Positions 47,604 through 56,751 of a stretch of 64,000 bases of DNA are shown in pieces. The DNA lies in the IMG/VR virus record IMGVR_UViG_3300020020_000029, positions 1 to 64,000 of that record. One strand, 5' to 3'. Origin of the DNA: a virus. The notes beneath the pieces were generated by a model that saw only the letters and a list, made by a program, of their open reading frames with translations, did no database searches and was not told where the DNA came from. Both the position numbers and the translations under genes were made by a program. Positions within the stretch are counted from its first letter, which is position 1. Every line of letters starts with the position of its first letter.

Positions 47604-48020
47604 TTATACGCTGGTCTTTACGAACGCCCAGGTGCTTGTATTTATATTTTTGTAAATTGCAACATGAGTAGTAAGGAGAGACACGCCAGTAGTGCCAGCG
47701 GTGGCTGCACCATTACCAATAAGAGTAACAGCACTACCAGCAGCATTATTAGCCGCGTATACTGCGAGCGTAGCACCTTGGTTATTAACGATAGTATACT
47801 CATCGCCAGGGAGACACCCATTCGCACCGCCTACTTGGGGTAGTTTAATGCCACTACCAGAATTAGAGGCAAGAACAAAGTAGATTCCTTGCCTGCCAGG
47901 AATCTGAGTAGCCGAGCCAGCAGAAGTGCCAGCGATAGTAACAGCTTGGATATTCATGCCCACTCGTGCAGCAAGCGGATGTGCCATACCCAAGCCCATT
48001 AAATTCTCTGACTTAGCCAT
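47604..48020 (-). CDS. small capsid-associated/decoration-like protein (138 aa)
   Basis: A 138-residue beta-rich protein (NIQAVTIAGTSAGSATQIPG, then GIYFVLASNSGSGIKLPQVG). The pattern resembles head-decoration proteins of phages. It lies directly after a DUF115/Maf-like gene and is rich in Ser and Thr, making it a candidate glycosylation target. This is inference. Confidence 0.5.
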   Translation of the reverse strand: MAKSENLMGLGMAHPLAARVGMNIQAVTIAGTSAGSATQIPGRQGIYFVLASNSGSGIKLPQVGGANGCLPGDEYTIVNNQGATLAVYAANNAAGSAVTLIGNGAATAGTTGVSLLTTHVAIYKNINTSTWAFVKTSV

Positions 48021-48831
48021 TTAATTCACCCTTTTCAATTGCTTTGGCGCGGGCTACTTTTAAAAACTCTGCTAATAGCCCGCCACCTTTTACTTCAATG
48101 TGTAGTCTAGCGGAATACTCAGTTAACATATATTTGAAATCGAACAACTGCGCTAACATATAGCTAGCTACTTTGAAAGTTTTGCCCTCTGGCTCTAGCT
48201 TTATTTCTGTTATGTCTCCTAGCGTCTCGTAATCTGGGTCCAGAAATTCATAAGCATGGTGTTTATAGTCGTCTGTAAGACAAGTGTCAAACCCAAATAA
48301 ATGTATGTTCCTAAAGCCCATCATCATGGCCATGCCGATGGCTCTTGTGCCTACTGTACAGCCACCTACTACTTTAATTTCGTCTTTTAGAAAGACTTCA
48401 TCATCGAACTCTTTACCTGACGCAGCGTGCCATATATAAGGCGAATGACAATCTAAATGCTCGAATACTTTTTCATGACACTGAGAAGCGATTAAATACG
48501 TAATTGGCCACTTAGCTTTTTGTAAATAACGCACCATAAATAGATCAGGATCGCATACTATACAATATTTAGGTATAACTCCTTGTTCTATTACATAATC
48601 ATGTGCTGATCCACACACCATTGTATCTTTATACTTATGTAAATCACCTATAGTGTGTTTTAAGGACGGCCCACCGCCAACTAGGGCGATGGGCCGTTCC
48701 TCGCGCCAGTCTGCGCAAGTATGAATAGGTGCTAGGAGATGCTTTCTGGCGTCTAAAATCTGTGCCTTTAGTGTCTCTAAAGGTACGGCAGTAGTTATCT
48801 CTACGCCTTCTATTTCTTTAAGTGAGTGCAT
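48013..48831 (-). CDS. DUF115/Maf-like glycosyltransferase homologue 1
   Basis: A 272-residue protein. RPIALVGGGPSLKHTI (51-57 the VGGGPSL loop), VCGSAHDYVIEQGVIPKYCI, IVCDPD and GGCTVGTRAIGMAMMMGFRN fit the DUF115 (MptE/Maf) Rossmann domain. Maf proteins transfer pseudaminic or legionaminic acid to flagellin Ser/Thr. The second copy is at 49609-50541. Located among capsid genes, so transfer of the phage's own nonulosonic acid to virion proteins is the natural hypothesis. It lacks the accessory domains of long flagellar Mafs. Confidence 0.72.
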   Translation of the reverse strand: MHSLKEIEGVEITTAVPLETLKAQILDARKHLLAPIHTCADWREERPIALVGGGPSLKHTIGDLHKYKDTMVCGSAHDYVIEQGVIPKYCIVCDPDLFMVRYLQKAKWPITYLIASQCHEKVFEHLDCHSPYIWHAASGKEFDDEVFLKDEIKVVGGCTVGTRAIGMAMMMGFRNIHLFGFDTCLTDDYKHHAYEFLDPDYETLGDITEIKLEPEGKTFKVASYMLAQLFDFKYMLTEYSARLHIEVKGGGLLAEFLKVARAKAIEKGELNG

Positions 48832-49612
48832 TTTGATCCTTACCGGCTAAAGGATCAGTAATTAAATCTTCTACTGTAGGCGGCGAAGTAGTTCTCTTTT
48901 TCTTTAAGACTGCCTTAGACGCCTCTTGCGTAGGGTGATTGAGATTTATTCGCTCCGATTGCGCATCGTATCCTATAACAAAAGGAGGCTGTTTAGACGC
49001 GCTGATAGGATCATTAAATTTCATCAAAAGATGATCTAGCTGCGCCTTCAATTGGCCTATCTGTTGCGTTTGTACTTGCATCTCGTTTCTTAGATTGTCG
49101 TTCTCTTGACGCAATTTAAGGAACGCAGTGCCTTTAGAGGCGCTATCTATGTATTGATTCGCTCTATTTACATACTCTTGAGCACCACGGCCAATAGAAT
49201 CAATAGCGTGCGCAGAAAGTTTAGCACACTGCTCGATGGTATATACGCCAGAGGCGCGTAAATTCTCTGCTACAGCGGGATAGTTGGGGAATAGTAAATC
49301 TATAGGAGTGCCCTCGGGTATTTGTGTCCTATTTTGAACAAAAGCAGCCCATTTAGACGCAAACCTAAGTTTATCGTTGTCATTAATAGGTCTATCGATT
49401 TTATTAAGATTCTCTCCAGGCTGCTGGATCATAATAAAGATTTTATCTTCGTGGTAAGGCCTACCATGCTCCAACGAAAGAGCTGGATTTTCTACTGACC
49501 TATTATAGAACATAACCAGAAGCTGGTCGTCGCTGCCGTACTGTGCGATACCGAAGTTTTGACCTTGCATATTTATTCTGGTTGGGCCAGAAAGATGAGA
49601 CAGTTCGTTCAT
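48818..49612 (-). CDS. coiled-coil virion-cluster protein between the Maf-like genes
   Basis: A 264-residue protein with a globular N-terminus (GTPIDLLFPNYPAVAENLRA, then ASGVYTIEQCAKLSAHAIDS, similar to a helix-hairpin-helix-like segment) and a coiled coil (about 165-200, RQENDNLRNEMQVQTQQIGQ). I have seen similar genes beside capsid genes in other phages; function unknown. Its ends overlap both Maf-like genes. Confidence 0.55.
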   Translation of the reverse strand: MNELSHLSGPTRINMQGQNFGIAQYGSDDQLLVMFYNRSVENPALSLEHGRPYHEDKIFIMIQQPGENLNKIDRPINDNDKLRFASKWAAFVQNRTQIPEGTPIDLLFPNYPAVAENLRASGVYTIEQCAKLSAHAIDSIGRGAQEYVNRANQYIDSASKGTAFLKLRQENDNLRNEMQVQTQQIGQLKAQLDHLLMKFNDPISASKQPPFVIGYDAQSERINLNHPTQEASKAVLKKKRTTSPPTVEDLITDPLAGKDQNALT

Positions 49613-50541
49613 TGTAGCGTACCTTTTTCGAGTTCTTCTATTTTCTTCTTCGCCTCCTCGTTCAATTGCATTTTAAAACTTTCTTCTTTTATCATTCCTA
49701 TTAAATCAGGTAATAGACCTTCGCCATAAAAAGTAGCAGAGAATAGATTATCATACTCTATCATGAATTTTCTAAAATTTTCTGCTTGCGCTAGATGATA
49801 GCCTAAACACCTATAGGTCTTCTCACTAGGCCCATTCCAAGACATACCTATTTTTAGTTTGTATACTTCGCCTTGATTATCTTTCTCTTCTTGAGTAGAT
49901 AAATCGTAAGCATAGCTTTCCTCTTCACTCAGACAGCTATCGAACCCGAACATATGAAGGTTTCTATAGCCAAGCGTAATTGCCATAGATACGCTTCTAA
50001 GCCCTATAGTACAGCCGCCGCCTATGCCTTGATACTCGCCGTTAGGCTCTATTTTAGCTAAGTGTTTAGTATAGTCATCACTGTGGCAGTGCCACATTAC
50101 TATGGGGCAATCCTCTAAATATTTAAATATCTTAGGATCACACGCTGAAGCTATCAAATATTTGACTTCTAAGTGCTTTAATTTTAAATAATTTATACTT
50201 ACCGGGTCAGGATCGCAAATAGCAGAATAAGTAGGAATAATCCCATTGATAATAAGGTAATCGTGAACCGATCCACAAGCTATGACTGTCCTAAATTTTC
50301 TTAGCTCTTCTAATTGGCCTTTAAGCGAAGGCCCGCCGCCTACAAGAGCTATCGGTAATTCATTCTTTACTTTTTTAAACTCTGGTAGCTCATGAAATCT
50401 AGTGTATTTAGTCTTAATGTTCTCAAATATGTTCTCTAAAGATACACTAGAAGGCGTAGCTGCTGTAGTGCCTACCCCTCCTAGTGGAGAATAATCAAGA
50501 TAGGGTCGAGATATCTGGGCAGTCTCTTGCGATACTTCCAT
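49609..50541 (-). CDS. DUF115/Maf-like glycosyltransferase homologue 2
   Basis: A 310-residue paralogue of the protein at 48013-48831. It has VGGGPSL (67-73), ACGSVHDYLIINGIIPTYSA, ICDPDPVSINYL and GGGCTIGLRSVSMAITLGYR. An extra N-terminal extension (about 40 residues) is present. The two copies are well diverged and flank a coiled-coil protein, next to a beta-rich head protein and the major capsid gene. Different acceptor or donor specificity is possible. Confidence 0.72.
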   Translation of the reverse strand: MEVSQETAQISRPYLDYSPLGGVGTTAATPSSVSLENIFENIKTKYTRFHELPEFKKVKNELPIALVGGGPSLKGQLEELRKFRTVIACGSVHDYLIINGIIPTYSAICDPDPVSINYLKLKHLEVKYLIASACDPKIFKYLEDCPIVMWHCHSDDYTKHLAKIEPNGEYQGIGGGCTIGLRSVSMAITLGYRNLHMFGFDSCLSEEESYAYDLSTQEEKDNQGEVYKLKIGMSWNGPSEKTYRCLGYHLAQAENFRKFMIEYDNLFSATFYGEGLLPDLIGMIKEESFKMQLNEEAKKKIEELEKGTLQ

Positions 50542-50574
50542 AATAAATCGACCCTACCCTTCCCTCGTCTAACT

Positions 50575-51144
50575 TTAGACAGATGCAGTTGTCTTCATGT
50601 AACCAACCATAACAAACTCGGCAGTAGTCCCCGAGCTTGTTCCAGCGGCTGTCACGATAACGATATTCTGCACCTGTAGAGCTGTCGCAGAAGCAGTAAG
50701 CGCTCCCGCCGTGGCTACGTTGATGTATAACTGAGCACCACGGGTAGCAGAGGGGTTAATCATTACACTAAATCCCCCCCTAGCTATCATAAGTGCCCAG
50801 AAATAATCACCATTACCACCCGTACCACCGTCCGCAACCGTGCTCTTAAAGTGTGCGATACCATAAGAGTACGATTGAGAGGCTGCTAACGCAGAAGTAA
50901 TGTTATTAGCCTTAAATAAATGGTCAATTGCAACCACGTTTAAAGCCGTGACCGTAGCGGATGCTTGAACAAACATCCACTGCGAGCCACCGATACCTTG
51001 TGCAGGTTCGCCCAATCTTGGCCTGCTATCGCCACCGCCCGCAGGATACTCGGGAAACGACGCAGTAGCAAAGAATTGGGTTACAAACATAAGATCGTCG
51101 CCGATCTTAGGGTCGGTAGCGTACCAGTTTGCATATAGAGTCAT
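50575..51144 (-). CDS. head-associated beta-rich protein, possible decoration protein
   Basis: A 189-residue protein rich in Thr, Ala and Gly strands (GSQWMFVQASATVTALNVVA, then YINVATAGALTASATALQVQ). It sits directly after the major capsid gene, where capsid decoration or head-fibre proteins often lie. Ser/Thr-rich, so it too could be a modification target. Confidence 0.5.
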   Translation of the reverse strand: MTLYANWYATDPKIGDDLMFVTQFFATASFPEYPAGGGDSRPRLGEPAQGIGGSQWMFVQASATVTALNVVAIDHLFKANNITSALAASQSYSYGIAHFKSTVADGGTGGNGDYFWALMIARGGFSVMINPSATRGAQLYINVATAGALTASATALQVQNIVIVTAAGTSSGTTAEFVMVGYMKTTASV

Positions 51145-51190
51145 ATTAATACCTCATTAATTAGAGCAACACATCTCACCGTGACCATTA

Positions 51191-52222
51191 TTATGTACCT
51201 AATAGGCCTTGTAAGAACGCGTTGGATAGCGTCATGTTCCCAGCCCACCCTAACAGGCGAACCATCGCATCCTGATTAACAGAGAAACGATCAGGATCGA
51301 GAGGAACCATGTTACGAGCAGCGTGAGGACGCCAGTGAATATAATTCGTGTTCAAGAAGTACATGAACGACGAAGGTACACCACCAACTGCTGTAGTTGA
51401 GCTAGAAGTCTGGAAGGGTATAGGATCATTACTAAACCCTTGGAATCCACCATCTAACACAACATCGCTATTCAGGAATTTAAGAGACGTATAACCAGCT
51501 TCAGCTAAATCTGGTGCGCCGCCCTCAGTAGTTACTCGCTGAATAGACTGCATAGCGTTCAGATAGAACGTATACATATTGTTATCGGCAACGAGTAGAT
51601 CAGGAAAATCGCGGCCTCTAACAAGCTGTACCCAAAGAGAGTTCATATACTGAATAATGTTTGCAGAGCTGGTAGCAGCGCCACCATTAGTAAGCGCACT
51701 GAAAACAAGATTCCTATAGAACGCCCATTGCGATCTATCGATACCGCCAACGGTGCCAGTGGTAGGAGATGCAGCGACTAGAAGCTGCAATCCACCAATA
51801 GAACCAGCCACGCTACCGTCGCCATATACACCATTAGAAAGTCCGTTCATGAACGTCTGTTCGCCGTTCTCAACACGACTCTCTAAGAGGTCTATAATCG
51901 CCTCTTCGCCACTATTTTGCAGTTCCTCTAGGCCAGAGATGGAAACCGCTAACGCGGCCTGGCGAATAGGAAACTCCGCAGCAGTAAATACTTGACTCGG
52001 GTTAATATTAACAGTTTGATAGCCCGAATACCAAGTGAACGTAGTGTTATTCGCATAGTTCAATTCCTGAACGATAGTGCGACCACCACTAAACGACTTA
52101 ATGCGGCCCTTCTTGTTCAAACGAGCAAGAAGCGCATTGTTACGAGATACGTTGTCTTGCAGAACTCCAGTTCTGTTACGCAACGTAGTAGTAACGACTT
52201 CTGAAAGATTAGGTGCGGGCAT
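51191..52222 (-). CDS. major capsid protein
   Basis: A 343-residue protein: TTTLRNRTGVLQDNVSRNNA at the N-terminus, QTFMNGLSNGVYGDG, FPDLLVADNNMYTFYLNAMQ and IHWRPHAARNMVPLDPDRFS. This is the HK97-fold major capsid pattern seen in many podoviruses. It lies between the scaffold gene and the decoration-like gene. More GC-rich codons than its neighbours fit high expression. Confidence 0.85.
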   Translation of the reverse strand: MPAPNLSEVVTTTLRNRTGVLQDNVSRNNALLARLNKKGRIKSFSGGRTIVQELNYANNTTFTWYSGYQTVNINPSQVFTAAEFPIRQAALAVSISGLEELQNSGEEAIIDLLESRVENGEQTFMNGLSNGVYGDGSVAGSIGGLQLLVAASPTTGTVGGIDRSQWAFYRNLVFSALTNGGAATSSANIIQYMNSLWVQLVRGRDFPDLLVADNNMYTFYLNAMQSIQRVTTEGGAPDLAEAGYTSLKFLNSDVVLDGGFQGFSNDPIPFQTSSSTTAVGGVPSSFMYFLNTNYIHWRPHAARNMVPLDPDRFSVNQDAMVRLLGWAGNMTLSNAFLQGLLGT

Positions 52223-52258
52223 TTTTAATACTCACTATAATTGGTTGATGTAATTAAC

Positions 52259-53473
52259 TTACTCGCTTAATTCCTGAAAAGCTGCTCTAATACTGTCTCT
52301 AACAGACGGAGATTTACCAGTGGCCTTACCATTTAACTTAGAAGATTGATTTGTTACGGGCGCCATCGAAGATGCAGAAGGTTTGAACCCTGAACCTGCC
52401 CTTCTGGCTCTAGCCAATCGCTCTGCTTTTTCTTTTGCTTCACGATCAGACTTAACTTTGGCTTCCTTCGCTGTCTTATCTGCGGCCTCTTTTTGAATAA
52501 GAGACGAGATATCGGAGCGAAGCCTGATTGCCGCTTCATAAGACCCGTCTAAATCTATCATTCCATCTTTTAAAGGTACTGCTCCACTAGACGACAATTG
52601 AGCCATTAATTCTCTGACTTCATCAAAGTATGGCCTCAATTTATTACCGTCTTTATCCGTTGCGGAAGCCCAGCCAAGAACTAGATTATCGGCAGCGGCT
52701 TGCTGTTGAGTAGCAAAATGCTGCTTTATACCACCTATTTCACTCTGAACTTGCCCAGAAAAGTCGTTAAACCATTCTGGCGGATCATTAGAAGCATTAG
52801 GTTGTCCTTCAGAAGGCGCGTCAGTTAATTGGCTTAAATCTACTCCAAAGTTGTCGGCCAGCTTTTTGAATGTAGCTGCCTTTTGCCTTGGATTTGAGCT
52901 GCCAAGGTTTTCCATCCATTGAAATAGTCTATCAATTGTCTGAGCTTCTGAAACGCCAAATTCTTGAATCATTTGGCGTCTTGGACCAATTACTCGGTCC
53001 AATTCATCGAAGGCGCGGACCTTCGGTGAATACTGCGCAAACCCATTAGAGACTTCTTGCTCACGGGCTGCTATAATTTTCTTATCTTCAGGAGCTAATT
53101 TATCCCAAACAGCGCGGCCTTTTACTTTCCAGAAAGGCGGCGGCTCTACTGAATCTTTATCTTGGGGCTCTTTAGGAGATTTTTCAGAAACGCGTTGTTC
53201 TTGCTTACGTTCTCTGCTAGCCACTTTCCGAAGATCTTTTTCCTCTTTTTCGTCTTTTTCTTCTTTTTCAGTATCTTTTTCATCGATAACGTCTACTTCT
53301 TTCTCTTCTTTCTCACTAACCTCTTTAAACGCAGCACGGATAGAATCACCCACGCTAGGAGGTGATTTATCCTCTACGACATCGTCTTTATCCCGCCCGG
53401 TTATAGGCTCGTCGCTATCGCCGAGCTTGCCGTCGTCTACTACTTTATCTTCAATTTCTTCGTCTTTATCCAT
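52259..53473 (-). CDS. capsid scaffolding protein
   Basis: A 404-residue, charged, largely helical protein. The N-terminal 120 residues are Asp/Glu/Lys-rich; the C-terminus is a basic helix-rich segment. PSVGDSIRAAFKEVSE (39-54) recurs as PSVRDSIRAAFQELSE at the extreme C-terminus (389-404). Scaffolds bind coat protein through short helices, so these two elements may be a duplicated coat-binding helix. Directly before the capsid gene. Confidence 0.75.
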   Translation of the reverse strand: MDKDEEIEDKVVDDGKLGDSDEPITGRDKDDVVEDKSPPSVGDSIRAAFKEVSEKEEKEVDVIDEKDTEKEEKDEKEEKDLRKVASRERKQEQRVSEKSPKEPQDKDSVEPPPFWKVKGRAVWDKLAPEDKKIIAAREQEVSNGFAQYSPKVRAFDELDRVIGPRRQMIQEFGVSEAQTIDRLFQWMENLGSSNPRQKAATFKKLADNFGVDLSQLTDAPSEGQPNASNDPPEWFNDFSGQVQSEIGGIKQHFATQQQAAADNLVLGWASATDKDGNKLRPYFDEVRELMAQLSSSGAVPLKDGMIDLDGSYEAAIRLRSDISSLIQKEAADKTAKEAKVKSDREAKEKAERLARARRAGSGFKPSASSMAPVTNQSSKLNGKATGKSPSVRDSIRAAFQELSE

Positions 53474-53525
53474 GGCTTCCGTTGTCTTATAAGAGAGGGC
53501 CTACGGTCAATTGAGACTTCCAGTA

Positions 53526-53903
53526 TCAACGCATCGGCTGATGAAGATTATTTTTTACTAGCCACAAAGCTCTCTTTATATCGTCTCTGCGCTGTTTTCT
53601 ATCTAGTTTTCTTGGTTTTCTTGGTTTTAATACGTGTTCTTTCTCATTTCCTATTTCAACGCATCCTCTAGCTCTTGTCTCGTCTCTAAATTTTTTCTTA
53701 GAAGTATAGAGCTTGCCATTGCACATATGTCTAGTTGCAGGCATTTCATCAGAAATAAATCTAAATTCTACAACTTGATTGCCTTTCATCATACGATTAT
53801 CTGGCGTAGTGAGAGATAACCAATAGTAGTACTCTTGATTTTTTTCTACCATGCCCCCCTTGTCCGCAAGAGGGCAATCAGGATTATAGAGATAAGAGGG
53901 CAT
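53526..53903 (-). CDS. small basic virion-cluster protein (125 aa)
   Basis: A 125-residue protein between portal and scaffold with a very basic C-terminus (KPRKPRKLDRKQRRDDIKRA). The first half reads PDCPLADKGGMVEKNQEYYY and is strand-rich. DNA binding or head assembly is possible. No family recognised. Confidence 0.5.
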   Translation of the reverse strand: MPSYLYNPDCPLADKGGMVEKNQEYYYWLSLTTPDNRMMKGNQVVEFRFISDEMPATRHMCNGKLYTSKKKFRDETRARGCVEIGNEKEHVLKPRKPRKLDRKQRRDDIKRALWLVKNNLHQPMR

Positions 53904-53904
53904 G

Positions 53905-56751
53905 TTAACTCGCTTTCTTAGGCTTTTGCTTGGCTTGCATCTGTGCTTTTTGTTTATTCGCTTGCATAGATTGTTTATGCTTTTGGTCCCCTTGTTGTAT
54001 TTTTTGTTGATGCGCCTGCTTATCTAAAGAGGCTTTATTCTGCATAGACTCACGCTCTAATTGATGCTTTTCTTGAGTCTGCTGCATGTCCATTTGGCCT
54101 TCCTGCTCCCGCATATCCATTTCTCTGTCTTGCATTTGTAATTCATTTTGTTGTTTTTGCCCATCCATCTGCATTTCATTGTGCTGCGACTGCATATCTA
54201 ATTGAGCAGTCTGCTGCTGATGATGTAATTTAGCTTGAAGCTCCATTAATTTCATTTGGTGTTCTTTTTCTTTATAATGGGCCTCATGACGCATTTTCGT
54301 CATTTCCATCTCATGAGACTCTTTATCTCTTTGAGCTTCCAACTGATGCTTCTGCATCTCTCTCTGATCTTTAGCTTGATCTAGCATAGCTTGGCGCTGA
54401 TCGTCTCTCTCCATATGAGCATGTTCGCGCTGATCTTCCCTCTCAGCGGCTTGATGCTCTAGTTGCATCTTTTTAACTTCTATATCATTTTTCTTATCTT
54501 CTGGGCTAGGCTGTGGATTTTCTATAGCCAATTTAGCCTTTTTAGTCATCATTTCACAGAAGTTATCTATTTCGGACTCTAAATCCCTACCTACGCGATA
54601 TTTTCTAGTACTCCATTGAAGAGTTTTAGCCATTAAAGGCATTGCGGCAGGCTCACTAGCGGCAATAGTCTCAAAACTCTTCATAAAGTTAGCCATAGAA
54701 GTAACAAATTCATTTACATCTTGGCGATCTTGATATTTATCACCAAAAATAGTAGAGTCTGTTTCAATGTCTATACGATACCAGCGAATTACATCTTTTC
54801 TAAGAAGCTCAATAGCTTTCACTACTTTAGTTAAAGCAATTACTTCTGGGTCAGGAGGCGGCTCAAACGGTTGCGGTAACTGTAATGGTCCTTGTCCCAT
54901 CGGCTGTGTTGGCTGCGGCTGTGGATTGATTGTTGGTAAGTTTGCTGGCGGACCTCCGGGGAACGATAATACATTTCCGCCTTGCTGTGGTTGAGGCATA
55001 GCGGGTTTCTGCATTCCCATTTGACCTCCAGCCATTCCAGGCGCTTGCGCGTGCATTGGCTGCATCCCCGAGGGTTGACCTCCCGGAGATTGTTGCGGCT
55101 GTCCTGGGGCTTGGTTGGGCTGTCCTGAGGGCTGTCCTGAACTGACATTCTCGCTACTCGCTTTCTCTATCTCCAACTCTCTTAGAATAGCGTCTGGCTG
55201 CATCTGTTCAAGATACATAACGCCGCTAGACTCTATTAAAGTTTCATCTTGGAAGTGTTTACATATAATTTCTGATACTAATTTAATAGCATCTCTAGCG
55301 TATCTAGCTACGTCTTCTTGAGATTCACTTAGGCGTGTGCCAGAATTGTTATTTTTCAATCTTAGACCCCCTAATGTTTCTCTACTATCAGAAGTGCCCC
55401 TTATAACATCACTTATGCCGCTGACTTGATCCATATCTATGTTAGCTTGCTGGCGAACTTTCTGTAGAGTCTCCATACAAGCCTGTATTTGATCTATAGG
55501 AATAAAATCTATAGCACTCTTTAGTCCACCACTTTCTGCAAAAGCGGTCCATTGCTCCACGGGTAAGAGTTGATTCTCGACGCTTTCATCAAATATACGA
55601 GCTATAGCGGGTTTAGAAGCGTCGTACACGCCAGCTACTTTACAAGCCATAGTTAACATAGAGAGCCTATTAGTAAGCTCGTCTATGGTAATAGCTTGAT
55701 CCTGCCACTCTAAATAATCAGCTACAGGGAAAAGACTATCGTTAGTAAGATTAGAATATAGAGGTCTTGGAACAGGAAAGAAATTTGTAAGTTCAAGGGG
55801 ATCATCTTTAACATCACAAAGATACTCATAACCTGTCGAAATCCAATATACTCTACCATCAGTCTTGTTCCATATTTCATAAATAATAATGTCCCTCTCG
55901 TTTACGTCTCTAAATATAGCGGTATCCGTGTAAGAAAGAGAATCATTATTAGTTCCTGAGTGTAAAGACGTATCTGGTTTGAGCGCATTACCTATTTTCT
56001 TACCGAATCTCTCGATGGCTTCTTTTTTAGAGATATGTACTTTCTTGCCAATAGCTTGTACTTCTTCCCACACCCTAGCTTTTGCGGGGAAATGATAAAA
56101 ATCCCTCCAGTCTAAGTAATCTACTTCTGTCTTTTCAGAGATTATTTGTTCCTGAGTTTCATCTAGCTCATCTTCTTTAGCATCATCTTCAAGAAGTCTC
56201 TTGTCTTTTGTATCTTTGCCTATTTGATAAAGAGGATTCTCTATGCCACCTATAGAAGATGCAGGTATAGATTCGCCTTTACCGAACTTAGGTACGTACC
56301 TAATCCATACGACGCCACGACCAGGGAGTAGCCTATCCATAACTGCCATATTCATGGCGTTGTGAAAATTATTAACTTCTAACTCATTTATGAGCGTTCG
56401 CTCTAACATTTGAGCAGAAAGTTTACCTGTGGGGTCTCTGTCTAAAAATTTTCTATCCACTACAGGAGTAGGGCACCTAGAATATATGGCAGGCTTCATT
56501 ACTTTAATGTTGGCCCAAAGAAGATTCATCCTCTTTTGACCTTCTTCATCTATCCTAGAGCGCTCGTCTCTATAGCGTTTAACTATAGTCGCGCCACGCT
56601 TATTAAAGCGTCTAGCCGCTTCGTCGTAAGAATTTATCTGTGCTTTCCAGAAAGCGGCTAATTTAAAACTCTCCCTACCTGCGCCGGGAGCAAGTTTACC
56701 ATCATCTTCTGGGTGCGCAGATGATTCATCTACGTCTTCGAAGTCAACCAT
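53905..56751 (-). CDS. portal protein (P22-like) with long Gln/His/Met-rich tail
   Basis: A 948-residue protein. The first 520 residues (SYDEAARRFNKRGATIVKRY, YLDWRDFYHFPAKARVWEEV, KNNNSGTRLSESQEDVARYA) fit a P22-type portal. Residues about 540-630 are a Gln/Pro/Gly-rich linker (PGQPQQSPGGQPSG). The last 200 residues form a very long coiled, Gln/Lys/Met-rich barrel helix, longer than the P22 barrel. It is the DNA gate of the head. Confidence 0.82.
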   Translation of the reverse strand: MVDFEDVDESSAHPEDDGKLAPGAGRESFKLAAFWKAQINSYDEAARRFNKRGATIVKRYRDERSRIDEEGQKRMNLLWANIKVMKPAIYSRCPTPVVDRKFLDRDPTGKLSAQMLERTLINELEVNNFHNAMNMAVMDRLLPGRGVVWIRYVPKFGKGESIPASSIGGIENPLYQIGKDTKDKRLLEDDAKEDELDETQEQIISEKTEVDYLDWRDFYHFPAKARVWEEVQAIGKKVHISKKEAIERFGKKIGNALKPDTSLHSGTNNDSLSYTDTAIFRDVNERDIIIYEIWNKTDGRVYWISTGYEYLCDVKDDPLELTNFFPVPRPLYSNLTNDSLFPVADYLEWQDQAITIDELTNRLSMLTMACKVAGVYDASKPAIARIFDESVENQLLPVEQWTAFAESGGLKSAIDFIPIDQIQACMETLQKVRQQANIDMDQVSGISDVIRGTSDSRETLGGLRLKNNNSGTRLSESQEDVARYARDAIKLVSEIICKHFQDETLIESSGVMYLEQMQPDAILRELEIEKASSENVSSGQPSGQPNQAPGQPQQSPGGQPSGMQPMHAQAPGMAGGQMGMQKPAMPQPQQGGNVLSFPGGPPANLPTINPQPQPTQPMGQGPLQLPQPFEPPPDPEVIALTKVVKAIELLRKDVIRWYRIDIETDSTIFGDKYQDRQDVNEFVTSMANFMKSFETIAASEPAAMPLMAKTLQWSTRKYRVGRDLESEIDNFCEMMTKKAKLAIENPQPSPEDKKNDIEVKKMQLEHQAAEREDQREHAHMERDDQRQAMLDQAKDQREMQKHQLEAQRDKESHEMEMTKMRHEAHYKEKEHQMKLMELQAKLHHQQQTAQLDMQSQHNEMQMDGQKQQNELQMQDREMDMREQEGQMDMQQTQEKHQLERESMQNKASLDKQAHQQKIQQGDQKHKQSMQANKQKAQMQAKQKPKKAS

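Noticed and set aside
52226-52239. T7-promoter-like TAATACTCACTATA on the plus strand before the capsid gene
   Set aside because: It lacks three central bases of the T7 promoter and points against the direction of the virion genes. No T7-type RNA polymerase gene was found. Coincidence is likely.
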